A DNA stretch of 64,000 nucleotides from Bacteroidota bacterium (lineage in GTDB: Bacteria > Bacteroidota > Bacteroidia > Chitinophagales > Chitinophagaceae): NCBI GenBank assembly GCA_013288285.1, contig JABDCE010000003.1:1-64000 (forward strand), read 5' to 3'. Below the pieces are notes generated by a model that was not told where the DNA came from, made no database searches, and saw nothing but the letters and a program-made list of their open reading frames with translations. Position 1 is the first letter of the stretch; each line of letters opens with the position of its first letter. Below, one piece after another: positions 7,844-19,500 of this stretch. A program made the position numbers and the translations under genes.

Positions 7844-9196
7844 TTACTCCTTCACAAACCTGCCCGCATAGACACCATTCACCTTTACAAAATAAATACC
7901 ATTGGGTAGAAAGGATACATCCAATGATTGCTCTGTTTGGGATAGTGTTTTAGCAGATGCAGTGCCGGGGATGGACGCGCCTATTATGTTTATCACTTCT
8001 ACACTTTCTATTTTCTCGTTGGTTTTTATTGTGATTTCTGTGTGTGCAGGGTTGGGGTAGAGGGTGATGGCTTGTGTGTTATTATATACATTGTTTACTG
8101 CAGTGTTGTTGTATGTAATTCTCCGTATCCGGTTATTATTTGGGTCTGCTATATACAGATTGCCTGCATCGTCCACGGCAGAGCAGTATACGTCTACATT
8201 AAATTCGGCCGCAGTAGCAGGGCCATTATCGCCCCCATAACCTTCTGTGCCTATACCCGCTATCGTAGAAATAATACCTGAAGTATTAACTTTACGAATT
8301 ACAGAGTTTACCCTATCGGAAATATACATATTCCCGGCTGGGTCAAATAAAATGGTAAACATACTACCTATTGTTGCCGCTATGGCGGGGTTTCCGTCCC
8401 CGCTATTTACATTTGTTCCATCACCCAAAACCGTAGAAATAATTCCTGTAGTATTTATTTTTCTGATTCTGTAGTTACCATAGTCAGCAATAAAAAGCTC
8501 TCCTGAAGGCCCAAATGCAAGATACCCTCCATACCGTATTTGTGCATTAGTTGCGGGAAACCCATCTCCGCTAAAGCCAATTGTTCCGTTGCCTGCCACA
8601 GTCGTTATAATCCCCTCCGTATTTATCTTCCTTATCCTTTGATTGCCATTATCAGAAAAATAAAGATTTCCTAACCCATCAAACACTAAGCCCAAGGGGT
8701 CGTATAACTGGGCTATCGTTGCTGGTCCGTTGTCTCCACTATCTCCGGGTGATCCGATTCCGGCAATTGTGGAAATAATACCCGATGTTGATATTCTACG
8801 AATGGCACTATTACCAAGCTCTGCAATATACATATTACCACTTGCATCGAAAGCTAAGTCAAGTGGTCTAGATAGTTCAGCATTAGTTGCAGGCCCATTA
8901 TCTCCCGTATAGCCTCCGCTTAATGTGCCAGCTCCGTACCCTGTGCCAGCTATAGTTGTGATGATACCTGAAGTGTTTATTTTACGTATCACGTGGTTGT
9001 GCTCATCGGCAATATACATATTGCCTGCTTTGTCAAATTTTGCTACATCTGGGTGGTCAAATTTTGCCAATATTGCTGGCCCATTATCTCCTGCATAACC
9101 CGGTGCGCCTGTACCGGCTATTGTTTCAATGTTTTGTGCATTTACCCGTAAGGCAAGAAATACAAGAAAGGCTATAGGCAATAACACCTTTTTCAT
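7844..9196 (-). CDS. secreted NHL-repeat beta-propeller protein with T9SS sorting domain
   Basis: The 450-residue product has a signal peptide (MKKVLLPIAFLVFLALRVNA) and about six NHL repeats, such as MYIADEHNHVIRKINTSG and MYISDRVNSVIRKVNTSG, joined by AGTGxxGYxGDNGPAT linkers. The last 75 or so residues begin LYPNPAHTEITIKT and form a type-A T9SS sorting domain that ends GRFVKE. The protein should be exported as a rigid propeller; its ligand is unknown. It is a clear paralogue of the gene at 1563-2969, with the same repeat number and linker style, on the same strand on the other side of the LamG gene. Confidence 0.9.
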   Translation of the reverse strand: MKKVLLPIAFLVFLALRVNAQNIETIAGTGAPGYAGDNGPAILAKFDHPDVAKFDKAGNMYIADEHNHVIRKINTSGIITTIAGTGYGAGTLSGGYTGDNGPATNAELSRPLDLAFDASGNMYIAELGNSAIRRISTSGIISTIAGIGSPGDSGDNGPATIAQLYDPLGLVFDGLGNLYFSDNGNQRIRKINTEGIITTVAGNGTIGFSGDGFPATNAQIRYGGYLAFGPSGELFIADYGNYRIRKINTTGIISTVLGDGTNVNSGDGNPAIAATIGSMFTILFDPAGNMYISDRVNSVIRKVNTSGIISTIAGIGTEGYGGDNGPATAAEFNVDVYCSAVDDAGNLYIADPNNNRIRRITYNNTAVNNVYNNTQAITLYPNPAHTEITIKTNEKIESVEVINIIGASIPGTASAKTLSQTEQSLDVSFLPNGIYFVKVNGVYAGRFVKE

Positions 9197-9445
9197 AGGA
9201 ACATGAATAACGTTGACTTTATAAGCTTAACGAATATACTTAAAAAACGGGTAACCACCTTTGTGGGTATAAATCAAATATTCGCGAGTCGGGTAGCCCG
9301 CGATGGGGCAAAAAACCGTTTCAGATCGTTATTTGCTACAAAGCGGTAGCTCCGCTGGAGCATACTGGGAATTCATGCGAAATAAAGCGAAGGTTTGAAA
9401 TGCACCTGTTCCCCAGCGCCTTTTTCAGAATACGGACAATCTCAC

Positions 9446-9453
9446 TAACTTTG
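9446..9453 (+). promoter_or_regulatory. -7 promoter box touching the paaG-like start
   Basis: TAACTTTG ends five bases before the ATG at 9458. If transcription begins the usual few bases after the box, the mRNA would be leaderless or nearly so. No -33 TTTG is visible. Confidence 0.4.
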
Positions 9454-9457
9454 GAGT

Positions 9458-10234
9458 ATGAGCAGTGTGCTATTCACGAAAGAAAACGGGGTGGGCTATA
9501 TAACGCTGAACCGGCCCGATAAATACAACAGCTATAACCGGGAGATGGCACTGGCGGTACAGGGATACCTGGACGAGTGCGCACAGGATGATGCGGTGCG
9601 GTGTGTGTACCTGACGGGCGCAGGCAAGGGCTTCTGCTCCGGGCAGGACCTGAGTGAGGCGATGGACCCCACGCCAGAGGAATTTGAACGGATGGTAGAG
9701 GAGCACTATAACGCTACGATACTGCGGCTGCGGCGGATAGAGAAGCCTGTGATAGCGGCGGTAAATGGCGTAGCGGCCGGCGCGGGCGCGAACCTGGCCC
9801 TGGCGTGCGATATAGTGGTGGCAGCAGAAAGCGCGTCGTTCATACAGGCATTTAGCAAGATAGGGCTGATACCGGATAGCGGTGGTACCTACTTTCTGCC
9901 GAGGCTGGTGGGCATGCAGCAGGCCGCGGCGCTGATGATGACGGGAGATAAAGTACCCGCCACAGATGCAGCGGCGATGGGCATGATCTACAAATGCTAC
10001 CCGGACGATGCATTTGAAAGCGAGAGCAAAAAAATGGCTGTGGCGCTGGCGCAAATGCCTACCAAGGGCATAGGGCTGACCAAGCGACTGCTGAACGAGA
10101 CGTACAACCATACGCTGCAGGAACAACTGCAAATGGAAAAACAGGTGCAGGCACAGGCAGGCAGCAGCGAGGATTTCAGAGAGGGGGTGATGGCGTTCTT
10201 AGAGAAAAGGAAGCCAGTGTTTAAAGGAAAGTAA
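9458..10234 (+). CDS. paaG: enoyl-CoA hydratase/isomerase, PaaG-like
   Basis: The 258-residue product is a full-length crotonase-fold protein. The oxyanion-hole strands are visible as LTGAGKGFCSGQDLSEA (about residues 56-72) and NGVAAGAGANLALACD (about 105-120), and the acidic catalytic segment as GLIPDSGGTYFLPRL (about 137-151). The Asp in PDSGGT and the length agree with PaaG, the isomerase that converts ring-1,2-epoxyphenylacetyl-CoA to the oxepin in phenylacetate breakdown. No other paa gene is in the window, so a role in another acyl-CoA pathway is possible. The next gene follows 43 bases later on the same strand. Confidence 0.85.
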   Translation: MSSVLFTKENGVGYITLNRPDKYNSYNREMALAVQGYLDECAQDDAVRCVYLTGAGKGFCSGQDLSEAMDPTPEEFERMVEEHYNATILRLRRIEKPVIAAVNGVAAGAGANLALACDIVVAAESASFIQAFSKIGLIPDSGGTYFLPRLVGMQQAAALMMTGDKVPATDAAAMGMIYKCYPDDAFESESKKMAVALAQMPTKGIGLTKRLLNETYNHTLQEQLQMEKQVQAQAGSSEDFREGVMAFLEKRKPVFKGK

Positions 10235-10277
10235 GTAACTAACTGACCGCCCAGCAGGGTGGCATAACTACCGAGGT

Positions 10278-11051
10278 ATGTTTTCAAAGTTATTTAACAG
10301 AAAGAAGAAGGAAGCCGTATATGATGAACTGCCGCGCACGGCCAACGCCAACTGGGCGTTCCTGGGCGCGGATATGCATTCTCACTTCATACCCGGCATA
10401 GATGATGGCGCAAAGACGATAGCAGACAGCCTGGCGCTGCTGCGCGCCATGGCGGCCATGGGTTATAAAACGATAATAACAACACCACATGTGATGGTGG
10501 ATTACTACCCCAATAACACACGGACGATACAGGAAGGACTGGCCGCAGTACAGGCAGCAGCTAAGGAAAACAATATAGACTTAACTATAAGGGCGGCGGC
10601 AGAATACTACATAGACGAATCGTTTATGAAGCTACTGGAAACAGAGCCACTACTGACGATATACCAGAAAGAGGTGCTGGTGGAGTTCTCGATGATGTAT
10701 GAACCGCCGATGCTCTTTGACGTGATCTTCAAAATGCAGAGCGCAGGGTATAAGCCAATCATAGCACACCCGGAACGATACCTGTTTTTTCATAAAGACT
10801 TTAAGCGCTACCGCGACCTGAAGGACAAGGGTTGTATGCTGCAACTGAATATGCTATCGCTGACGGGCTACTACGGCAAGAATGTAAAAATGATAGCCGA
10901 CGAGCTACTGGCCAAGGGGCTCTATGACTACTGCGGCAGCGATATGCACCATGAGAAGCACGCAGCAGCGCTGGCGGGCATGACCAACACTAAGGAATAT
11001 GACCGCTTCATAGGTTATCCTTTCCTGAACCCGAGATTAGTGAACGGGTAA
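10278..11051 (+). CDS. CpsB/CapC-type tyrosine-protein phosphatase (PHP fold)
   Basis: The 257-residue product shows the metal-binding motifs of PHP-fold tyrosine phosphatases in order: DMHSHFIPGIDDGAK near residues 31-45, ITTPHVM near 69, IAHPERY near 160, and GSDMHHEKH near 219. Relatives such as YwqE and CpsB remove phosphate from tyrosine kinases of the Wzc/CapB type and so regulate capsule or exopolysaccharide export. No tyrosine kinase or polysaccharide cluster is next to it here. No signal peptide, so it is cytoplasmic. Its stop is one base from the stop of the convergent TonB receptor gene. Confidence 0.88.
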   Translation: MFSKLFNRKKKEAVYDELPRTANANWAFLGADMHSHFIPGIDDGAKTIADSLALLRAMAAMGYKTIITTPHVMVDYYPNNTRTIQEGLAAVQAAAKENNIDLTIRAAAEYYIDESFMKLLETEPLLTIYQKEVLVEFSMMYEPPMLFDVIFKMQSAGYKPIIAHPERYLFFHKDFKRYRDLKDKGCMLQLNMLSLTGYYGKNVKMIADELLAKGLYDYCGSDMHHEKHAAALAGMTNTKEYDRFIGYPFLNPRLVNG

Positions 11052-11052
11052 T

Positions 11053-13458
11053 TTAGCCTTTGCGCTTTATACCGAAATCGAGGCGGTAATAGAATATGGG
11101 CAGGAAGCCAAGCTGGTACTGCGTATAAAACGGATAAGCAGCACTTTTATCGGCGAGGTATGAGCTGTAGGTGACGGACAAAGCATTCTTTGTGTTGAAT
11201 ACATTGATGAGGTCGAGCGCTATTTCGTGCGTGACTTTTTTCGAGTTGAACCGTACGCCCAGCTTGATATCTGTGCGGAAGTATGGCGCAAAATGCAGGG
11301 TATTGCGCAAGCTGTCGACCACGACTACATCACCTACGACATTAGATTGGGCCACATCGACCGGAGAATATAGCCTGCCGCCAATAAATGTTGCCTTGAC
11401 GCCGGTGATGAGTGTGCTGTAGGCGCCTAATTTCTTTTCGTAGCCGCCCAACAGATTTGTGGCATAATGGCTGTTGTAGTCGGTATTGCGATACACGCCG
11501 TCGTTGCCTTTGGCTTTGGAATCGAACACAGAACCAGTGAATAAAATGTAGAAGCCGTGGCTGAATGATTTCTCGAGTGTGAGCTCGATGCCTGTATTAT
11601 AACCGGTACCAGTGTTCTTCAGGGTATCTGGGAAATCGCGGGAATAGCCGGTGCCCTGATCGAGCGCGGAATAAGAAGAGCCGATACGTGTCTCGATAGG
11701 GACATCGAACAAATACTGATAGTAGGCTTCGAGCTTCATGTGCAGGTGCTGAGAGAGTGACTTGTCATAGCCCAGAACGAAATGATGGCTACGCGTAAAG
11801 CTCATGTTGTAGTTCTGCATATCAGAGGGTGGGTTGATGGCTTCGTGCGCAAAGTACTGGTATAGCTGCTGCATCTGGCTGTGAAGGCCATAGCCGGCAG
11901 TGATGACATCGTTGTTGCTGATAGCCCAACGTGCGCCTACGCGTGGCTCTAATGACCTAGAACCATTGTGTGTGAGGTATTGCGCATGGAGACCACCGGT
12001 AAACGTAAGGTTATCTGTGGGGCGGTATTTGTATTGCGCATAGGCCTGTACGAGATCTGTATTGCCTACAAAATCTTCGCGGTGCTGCCACTGCTGTAAT
12101 GAGATGGGATACTGCCGGCTGCTATCGATGAGGTTGAGGTGGTAGAAATTATTGATGATGCCGTAACGTATAGTTTGTTTGGCAGACAACTTTTTGTTGA
12201 TGAGCCAATGGGCTACAGTGGTGGTAGTGACAAACCTATAACCGAGGATATTCTTCAAAGAATCGACGGTGCCGGTGCCTGTATCGCGGAAGACGTAGTT
12301 ATGGTTTGCGTAAACATCGTTTGCGGTTTCGGCAATGGTGAATTTGGTATAGGCTGAGCTGTTGATGGTATGGCTGTATGTGGCCCCTACTACGCCAGTA
12401 TTAGAAGTAAAGTACTGGTCGCGATCAGACTCACCATAGAGCTCGCTGGGCTGCTGGGCGAGGTTACTGACAATGAGGTTGATGTTGCTGAGGCCACCGA
12501 TGCCGAAGAAAGCAATATCGGACTTCTTGCCGATGGGGATATTTACCTTGAAGGTGGCATCCTGGTAGTTGGGTATGGATGTGGTGCCGATCTTGATATT
12601 CAAACCCTGGAAGAGCTGCAAGGTTGAATACCGGTATGTAAACAGAAATGATGAACCACCAGAACGGGACAATGGGCCCTCTGCTGCCAGTTCTGTACCC
12701 AGCAGACCCACTTGTCCGGTAAATTCGTATTTGTCGTTATTGCCATTTCGCAAATTGAGATCGAAGACACCTGCAACAGCATCGCCATACTGTGCTGGAA
12801 ATGCGCCCATAAAGAAATCGCTGTTTGCGAGTGTCTTGCTATTGAGCATGCTTACGGGGCCGCCAGTGGTGCCTGGGATAGAGAAATGGTTAGGGTTCGG
12901 GATATCTATGCCTTCCATGCGCCAAAGGACACCCTGGGGACTATTGCCACGGATGATGATGTCGTTGCGGGAATCATCGCCACCTTGGGTGCCCGCGAAG
13001 TTAGAAGCCATACGGGCGGGATCTGAGCGGCTACCGGCATAACGCTCTGTTTCCTGCACATCGAATGTTTTGGTGCTCACGAGGGCCATATCGTTGATGT
13101 GCTCTCGTTTGCGGCTAATGACCACCTCATTCATTTTCACTGCCTGCTCTTCCATCTCTACGGGCAGCACTACCTCTTTTGCAGAGGTGACTAAGACATC
13201 ATTCAGCACCCTACCCTGATAGCCAATATATGCCACTGACACTACATGCTTACCAACCGGTACCTGCGCGATAACAAAGCTGCCATTTGTGTCCGTTACC
13301 GTACCCAAGGCTGGTGAAACATCGGTGATGCTTACAGAGACACCCACGAGCGGCGTCCTGGACTCTTTATCTACGACGATGCCCCTAACAACCTGTACCC
13401 TTTGCGCCAGGCAAAAAAGCGGCAAGAAAAGAACAAAAAAGAGAATGAATCTGCTCAT
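11053..13458 (-). CDS. TonB-dependent outer-membrane receptor
   Basis: The 801-residue product has a signal peptide ending CLAQ, then a carboxypeptidase-regulatory-like beta-sandwich (about residues 20-110, VRGIVVDKESRTPLVGVSV). A plug domain follows, with NDIIIRGNSPQGVLWRMEG and AFPAQYGDAVAGVFDLNLRN, then a long beta-barrel ending in FGIKRKG. Such receptors move large or scarce substrates across the outer membrane with energy from TonB. Unlike SusC homologues it is shorter than 900 residues and no SusD gene follows, so it looks like the stand-alone carboxypeptidase-like-domain type. The substrate is unknown. The ATG at 13458 is the only good start. Confidence 0.9.
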   Translation of the reverse strand: MSRFILFFVLFLPLFCLAQRVQVVRGIVVDKESRTPLVGVSVSITDVSPALGTVTDTNGSFVIAQVPVGKHVVSVAYIGYQGRVLNDVLVTSAKEVVLPVEMEEQAVKMNEVVISRKREHINDMALVSTKTFDVQETERYAGSRSDPARMASNFAGTQGGDDSRNDIIIRGNSPQGVLWRMEGIDIPNPNHFSIPGTTGGPVSMLNSKTLANSDFFMGAFPAQYGDAVAGVFDLNLRNGNNDKYEFTGQVGLLGTELAAEGPLSRSGGSSFLFTYRYSTLQLFQGLNIKIGTTSIPNYQDATFKVNIPIGKKSDIAFFGIGGLSNINLIVSNLAQQPSELYGESDRDQYFTSNTGVVGATYSHTINSSAYTKFTIAETANDVYANHNYVFRDTGTGTVDSLKNILGYRFVTTTTVAHWLINKKLSAKQTIRYGIINNFYHLNLIDSSRQYPISLQQWQHREDFVGNTDLVQAYAQYKYRPTDNLTFTGGLHAQYLTHNGSRSLEPRVGARWAISNNDVITAGYGLHSQMQQLYQYFAHEAINPPSDMQNYNMSFTRSHHFVLGYDKSLSQHLHMKLEAYYQYLFDVPIETRIGSSYSALDQGTGYSRDFPDTLKNTGTGYNTGIELTLEKSFSHGFYILFTGSVFDSKAKGNDGVYRNTDYNSHYATNLLGGYEKKLGAYSTLITGVKATFIGGRLYSPVDVAQSNVVGDVVVVDSLRNTLHFAPYFRTDIKLGVRFNSKKVTHEIALDLINVFNTKNALSVTYSSYLADKSAAYPFYTQYQLGFLPIFYYRLDFGIKRKG

Positions 13459-13508
13459 ATATATGGCTTGTGGTGAGTAAGATAAGCAAAGACTGAAACA
13501 TCCAATAA

Positions 13509-13540
13509 CGAAAGGGCCGGGAAAAATCCCGGCCCTTTCG
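13509..13540. terminator. strong stem-loop after the giant gene
   Basis: A perfect 14-base stem, CGAAAGGGCCGGGA / TCCCGGCCCTTTCG with an AAAA loop, lies 22 bases beyond the stop codon of the giant gene and separates it from the TonB receptor gene on the same strand. There is only a short T-run, so it may act with Rho or as an mRNA 3' end protector. Confidence 0.65.
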
Positions 13541-13561
13541 CTGTTATATTTTACTAAAAGA

Positions 13562-16500
13562 TTACTGCTCTATTACCAGGTGGAATATCTGGTTTGCATT
13601 ATCGGAATGGATGCTTAATATGTACATACCGTTGGCCAATTTCTTGCTCAGCGTTACGTTCAGATTAATGTTACCACCGTGTGCAACGACATTATTCCTG
13701 TAAACTACCTGACCGAGGAGGTCTGTCATTTCAAGTGATACGTCCTGATCGTTGGTAGTACCAAGTGAACCCTTCACCGTAAACTCACCCTTGCTTGGGT
13801 TAGGTAATACGCTGATGTCGCTGCTGCCATTGTTGACCTGGTTTACACCGAGGTTGTGCATAGACATGTACACCCACTGGTGTGATGTCATTGTACACAT
13901 ACCCGTGCTTGTTACGGTAACGCTTACAGAATCCTCGTGCGAAGTATAAGCGCTAGGAGCGAGGTAAGGATATGTGCTGTTTGTAGCGCCTACTATCAAC
14001 TTACCATCTACGAACCACTGGTATGAAGGAGTACCAGGACCACCGCTTGTAACATTAGCAGTCAAAGTAATGGTCTGACCAGGAGCAGCACTTGTGCTAC
14101 CACCGATAGATACATGCGGTATCTGTGCAGAATCTACCGTCATCTGTACCTTATTACTTGGTACTGTCTTCGTAACGAGGCAAGGATAGTTGCTGACCAT
14201 GCTGGTATACACTATGTCCTTGTTATTCGGTACGAAAGTAAAGGTAGAACCAAAACCAACGCTTGCGCCATTGACAAACCAAGTGTATGAAGGCGAAGTA
14301 CCACCGAATGACGGATTAGCCTTCAATGTTACCGGCAGACCCTGACAAACTGTATCGCCCGGATCAGCAGTCAAAGTAGCTGTTGGCGTCATCGGATCAA
14401 GCACCTTCATAGTCACTGAACTGCTTACAGTAGAAGGAATAGCACAAACTGTATCGCTCACCAATGTAACCACTACCACATCACCATCATGCGGCGTCAT
14501 GTAAGCATAACCAGTTGTGTGCGCAACTACTGTACCGTTAATAGCCCAGGTGTATGCAGGACTAACACCGCCATGAGTAATAGACGAACTAAACGTGGTG
14601 GATGAACCCGCACAAACCGTATCGCCAGGAGCAGCTATCAGATTGATAGTTGGTACAACTGTTGGTATTACGATTATATTAACGCTGCCAGTCATAGTCG
14701 AACTGCAACCAGTAAGTGTGTTTGTACCTATTACAGTGTACGTACCGACTACTTTTTGCAGACCAAAGTCAATGGGGCCACCTGTACCCGGTATAGGACC
14801 TGTAGCTATTTTAGTACCTACGTACAGGAGATAATTAACACCTGTAGATGAACCATTAAGGCCAACATGAACACCCGCATCAGTAGAACACATAGTACCA
14901 CCGCCTGTGACAACAAATGTATTTGTTGGCAACGGCTGTACTGTGATGTTAATGAACGTATCGCAACCAGAGCTCATTGAGTAATAGATGGTAGCTGCAC
15001 CCAAACTAACTCCGGTTACTGTACCAGTAGAGCTAACCGATGCAATACCAGGCGCTGAACTTGACCAAGAACCACCCGGAACCATATCTGTGAATGCATA
15101 AGAAGAACCGTAACATACGTTGATATTTCCTATGATCGCCGCAGGTGTTGGAGTAACCGTAAGCGGGCTAGTAACAGAGCAACCGAATGAAGAAGTATAA
15201 GATATAATTGCGGTACCCAGTGCGACACCTGTTACATTACCAGAAGCATCGACTGTAGCGATACTTGTAGGGCTACTGCTCCATGAACCCGGAGTAGTAC
15301 CATCAAAGAACGTAGTAGTATGCGCGGCACCTAAACATATACTTGGCTGGCCAATAATAGCCGATGGAGCCGGATCGATCGTAAGCATAGATGAGATGCT
15401 GCAACCTGTTGTTTTGAATGTATAGCTTATAAATGTAGAACCCGGAGCTATGCCTGTGGCACGGCCAGAGGTTACACCAATGGTTGCAACCGCCGGAACA
15501 CTGCTGCTCCATGTACCACCCGGATCAGTATCAGTGAATACATATGATGTACCCTGACAAATATCAGCTGGTGAAGTACCTGCGAAACTTGCAGGCAACG
15601 GATCCACGGTTACTGTAGTTTGAGAGAAGCAGCCTGTAGGTATAGTATACTGTATCACTGCTGTACCTGCTATATTACCTTGTACGATACCTGGCGAACT
15701 AGTGCTCGGCGGTATTATAGATGCTATAGAAGGACTAACGCTGCTCCAACTACCACCCGGAGTAGCGCTAAACAGTGCAGTGGACGCATTAACACAAACC
15801 GTGTTGACACCTGTAACCACTGACGGATTAGGAAGCACAGTTATGTTTGTAGGAACTGAACAGCCAGCAGCAGACAGGAACACTATTGTTGCCACACCTG
15901 GCCTTACCCCGGTAACAATACCTGAAGTAGCGCCCACGGTAGCTATAGTAGGTGCTGAACTGCTCCATGAACCCGTACCTGAACCTACCAAAGCTAACGG
16001 TTGGCCCACACAGACATTAGTAGTTGGGTAAGTAACCGTAGGCATAGGATTAACTGTTACCTGTTTAGTAGCGGAGCATCCACCGACAGTATAGCTGATG
16101 GTAGTGCTGCCGAGTGTATTACCGGTAGCCGCCGCCGCAGGTACTGAACCTGAAATACTCGCGATCAATGGGACAGCAGAACTCCAAGTACCACCGGTAA
16201 CCCCGTCATTGTAATTCTGGGTAAGACCGAGGCATATCTGAGGATTACCCACGATAGCAGAAGGAACAGGATTAACAGCTACAGGAAGCGTTGCAATACA
16301 ACCCTTAGGCGTAGTATAAGCAATAACGGCCGAACCTGCAGCTACACCTGTAACATAACCAGTACCGATACCCACAGAAGCTTTTGAAGGTGAACTGCTG
16401 CTCCATGTACCACCCAATGTAGTATCAACAAAGACAGTTGTCTGACCAACGCATACTATGTTGCTGCCGATGATCGGAGAAATCGGGTTAATGATAATCA

Positions 16501-19500
16501 CAGTATCCTTAATGCAACCTGAGCCTGCTGAATAAGATATCAGGAGCGTACCTGAGGTGAGTATATTCATTGCGCCGGAAGAAGGATTAATAGTAGCGAG
16601 TGTAGTATCTCCACTCGTCCATACACCGCCGGAAACTGCATCGCTCAATATAACACCAGGCTGCGCTACGCAGACTGCACCAGGAGCAATGATGGAACTT
16701 GGCGGAGGCACGACTACGAGCGGCGCATTTATCTGGCACCCTGTAGTAGCAGCTGTAAATATAATGTTGGTACCGCCTGCGCTAACCCCCGTAGCTACAC
16801 CACCAGAAGTGATGGTAGCAATAGCAGGGAAAGAACTGCTCCATGTACCAGTACCAGGATTGGTAAATGTGGCAGGGTTGCCCACACACACACTTGCCGG
16901 GCCAGTTATAGCAGCCGGAAGCGGATTGATGGTCAACACCTTTGTTGAAGAACATCCGGTAGGCAATGTATAAGTAACTGTAGCAGCGCCAGATACCGCA
17001 CCGGCTGTAACTACACCTGATGTGGCACCGATAGTAACCAAACTACCCGGAGCAACACTCCATGTACCACCAGGACTTGAGCAAGACACTGTTACCGTAG
17101 ACAACGCACACAAATTAGCAGAAGATGATGTTATTGCATTTGGCAATGGTTCGACAGTTACTGGAGTTGTACTAATACAGCCTGCGCTGAGATTATATGT
17201 AACTGTAGCCGAACCTGCATTGATACCTGTGTATACCCCTGACACCGGATCAATAGCACCTACGAACGCAGAAGAACTGGTCCAAGTACCACCACCGGCA
17301 TCGCTGAATGTAGTTGTCTGGCCTTTGCAGACCTGTGGCGTACCTGTTATAGGATTTGGAGACGAACTCACATTTACGGTGTAGTTACTTACGCAACCCG
17401 AAGGCAATGTATAAGTAATAGGCGCAGATCCGGGAGTAACACCTGTAACCGAGCCACCTGTCAGTGTGATGGTAGCTACTGACGTACTACCGCTTATCCA
17501 GGTACCGAAAGGCACTGTACTTGTCAGCGGAATGCTATGGCCAGTACAAACGTCAGGACCTCCGGAAATAACACCTACCGGATAAACTGTAACTGTCTGT
17601 GCTGCCTGGCATGTGCCGCCCAGCGTATAAGAGATAGTAGCTGTGCCCGCGGCGTTACCATAAATAGTACCAACAGAACCTCCCGACGGAACCGTAGCTA
17701 CGGCAGAATTACTTGTATACCATGTACCACCCCCCACTACATCATTAAGGGTAGTAGTAAGGCCCTGGCAAACCGTGGCTGTACCAAATATTGGGCCCGG
17801 AGACGGTGTAACTGTAACTGTAGTAGTCACATAACAACCCACCGAGTACGTAATCACCGCAGTGCCTATTGTGCCGCCCGGAGTAACGAGCGCTGTTGTA
17901 AGACCTGAAGGAACGACTGTAGCTACAGTTGGATCGCTGCTCACCCATGTACCGACTACTGTTGACGCATCGGACAAGGTCAATGTCTGGGTGAGACAAA
18001 GCGGGCCACCTCCTGTGATAGCGGGTGGTAGCGGGTTAACGGTCATGATGGTACTCACCGCACAAGACCCACCTAAAGAATAGCTAACAGTAGATGTACC
18101 TGTAGTGATACCATAGAATGAACCTGTTGTACCATCAATAGTACCTACAGAAGGAGACATACTTGTCCAGGTGCCGCCAGAGATAGCGTCACTCAGACTT
18201 ACCGCAGTGTTAACGCAAAGCGTTATAGGCCCGGTAATCGCCTTAGGCGTAGGGCTTACTGTAACCGAAGTATTACGTGAGCAACCAGTGGAAGTGAGCG
18301 TGAACACGATAGGCGCTGTGCCTAAAGCCACACCTGTAACGACACCTGTACCCGGAGTAACTGTAGCCGTAGCCGGAGCAAGGCTTGCCCATGTACCAGG
18401 ACCACCAGCATCGCTTAATAATATACTAGCTCCGATACATACAGCGGAAGGCCCTGTAACTACCGGAGGTAAACCATTGATTGTTATTACGGCGCTGGCT
18501 GTGCAACCAGTAGGTAATGTATACACTACTGTTGCGGTACCTGGCGTAGCGCCTGCGGTAACCGAGCCACCGGGTGTAATAGCAATAGTAGTGCTCGGAG
18601 AACTCCAAGTACCACCTGTAGTGAAGTCGCTCAACAGAATTGATGATCCGATACAAACCTGTGTAGGGCCAGCAACGGGAGCCGGTAAAGGATTAACAGT
18701 AACCGGCGTACTGATGTAGCAGCCAGTTGACGTTAATTTATAAGTAACTGTAGTGGTACCTACCGTGTTGCCGGAGAGAATACCGGTGGTAGACCCAATG
18801 CCCGCGATAGCGCCGCTGGTTGTACTCCAGGTACCACCTGCCATTGCATCGCTCAGCGTAGATGTACCTCCGACACACACATTGGTTTTACCAATTATCG
18901 TTGTTGGTATCGGATTGACCGTTACTACGGTCGTTGCGGCACAACTGTTAGCAATAGTATAACTTACGGTAGCTGTGCCGACCCCTGCGCCTGTAACTGT
19001 GGCCCCTGACATAGTGGCAACAGATGTAGGAAGACTACTCCATGTACCAACAGGTGTTGTAATATCACTTAAGAGGCTTGAGGCACCTACGCATATATTA
19101 GTATTGCCGGTGATAGGCTTTGGCATGGTAAGAACAGTAACTGTTTTAGAAACTTTGCAACTACCGCCCAATGAATAAGTAATAGATGCTGTACCTGAAC
19201 TTACACCGGTAACTACACCCGTTGAAGGATCGATGGAACCTATGCCGGGGCCAGCGCTCACCCATCCGCCACCAGTAATAGCATCGCTCAATGTGATTTT
19301 AGCACCAGGACACACAGTGAATAAACTGCCGCCTATAGGACCAGGAGCAGGCCCAACGGTAACTACGGTTGTTGTAAAGCAACCCGTAGTAAATGATGTA
19401 TAAGTTACTGTAGCGGTACCAGCAGACAAGCCGGTAACCACGTACACCCCACTCGTTGTGGTTGCAGAAATAGTAGACCCTGTGAATGACCACGAACCTC

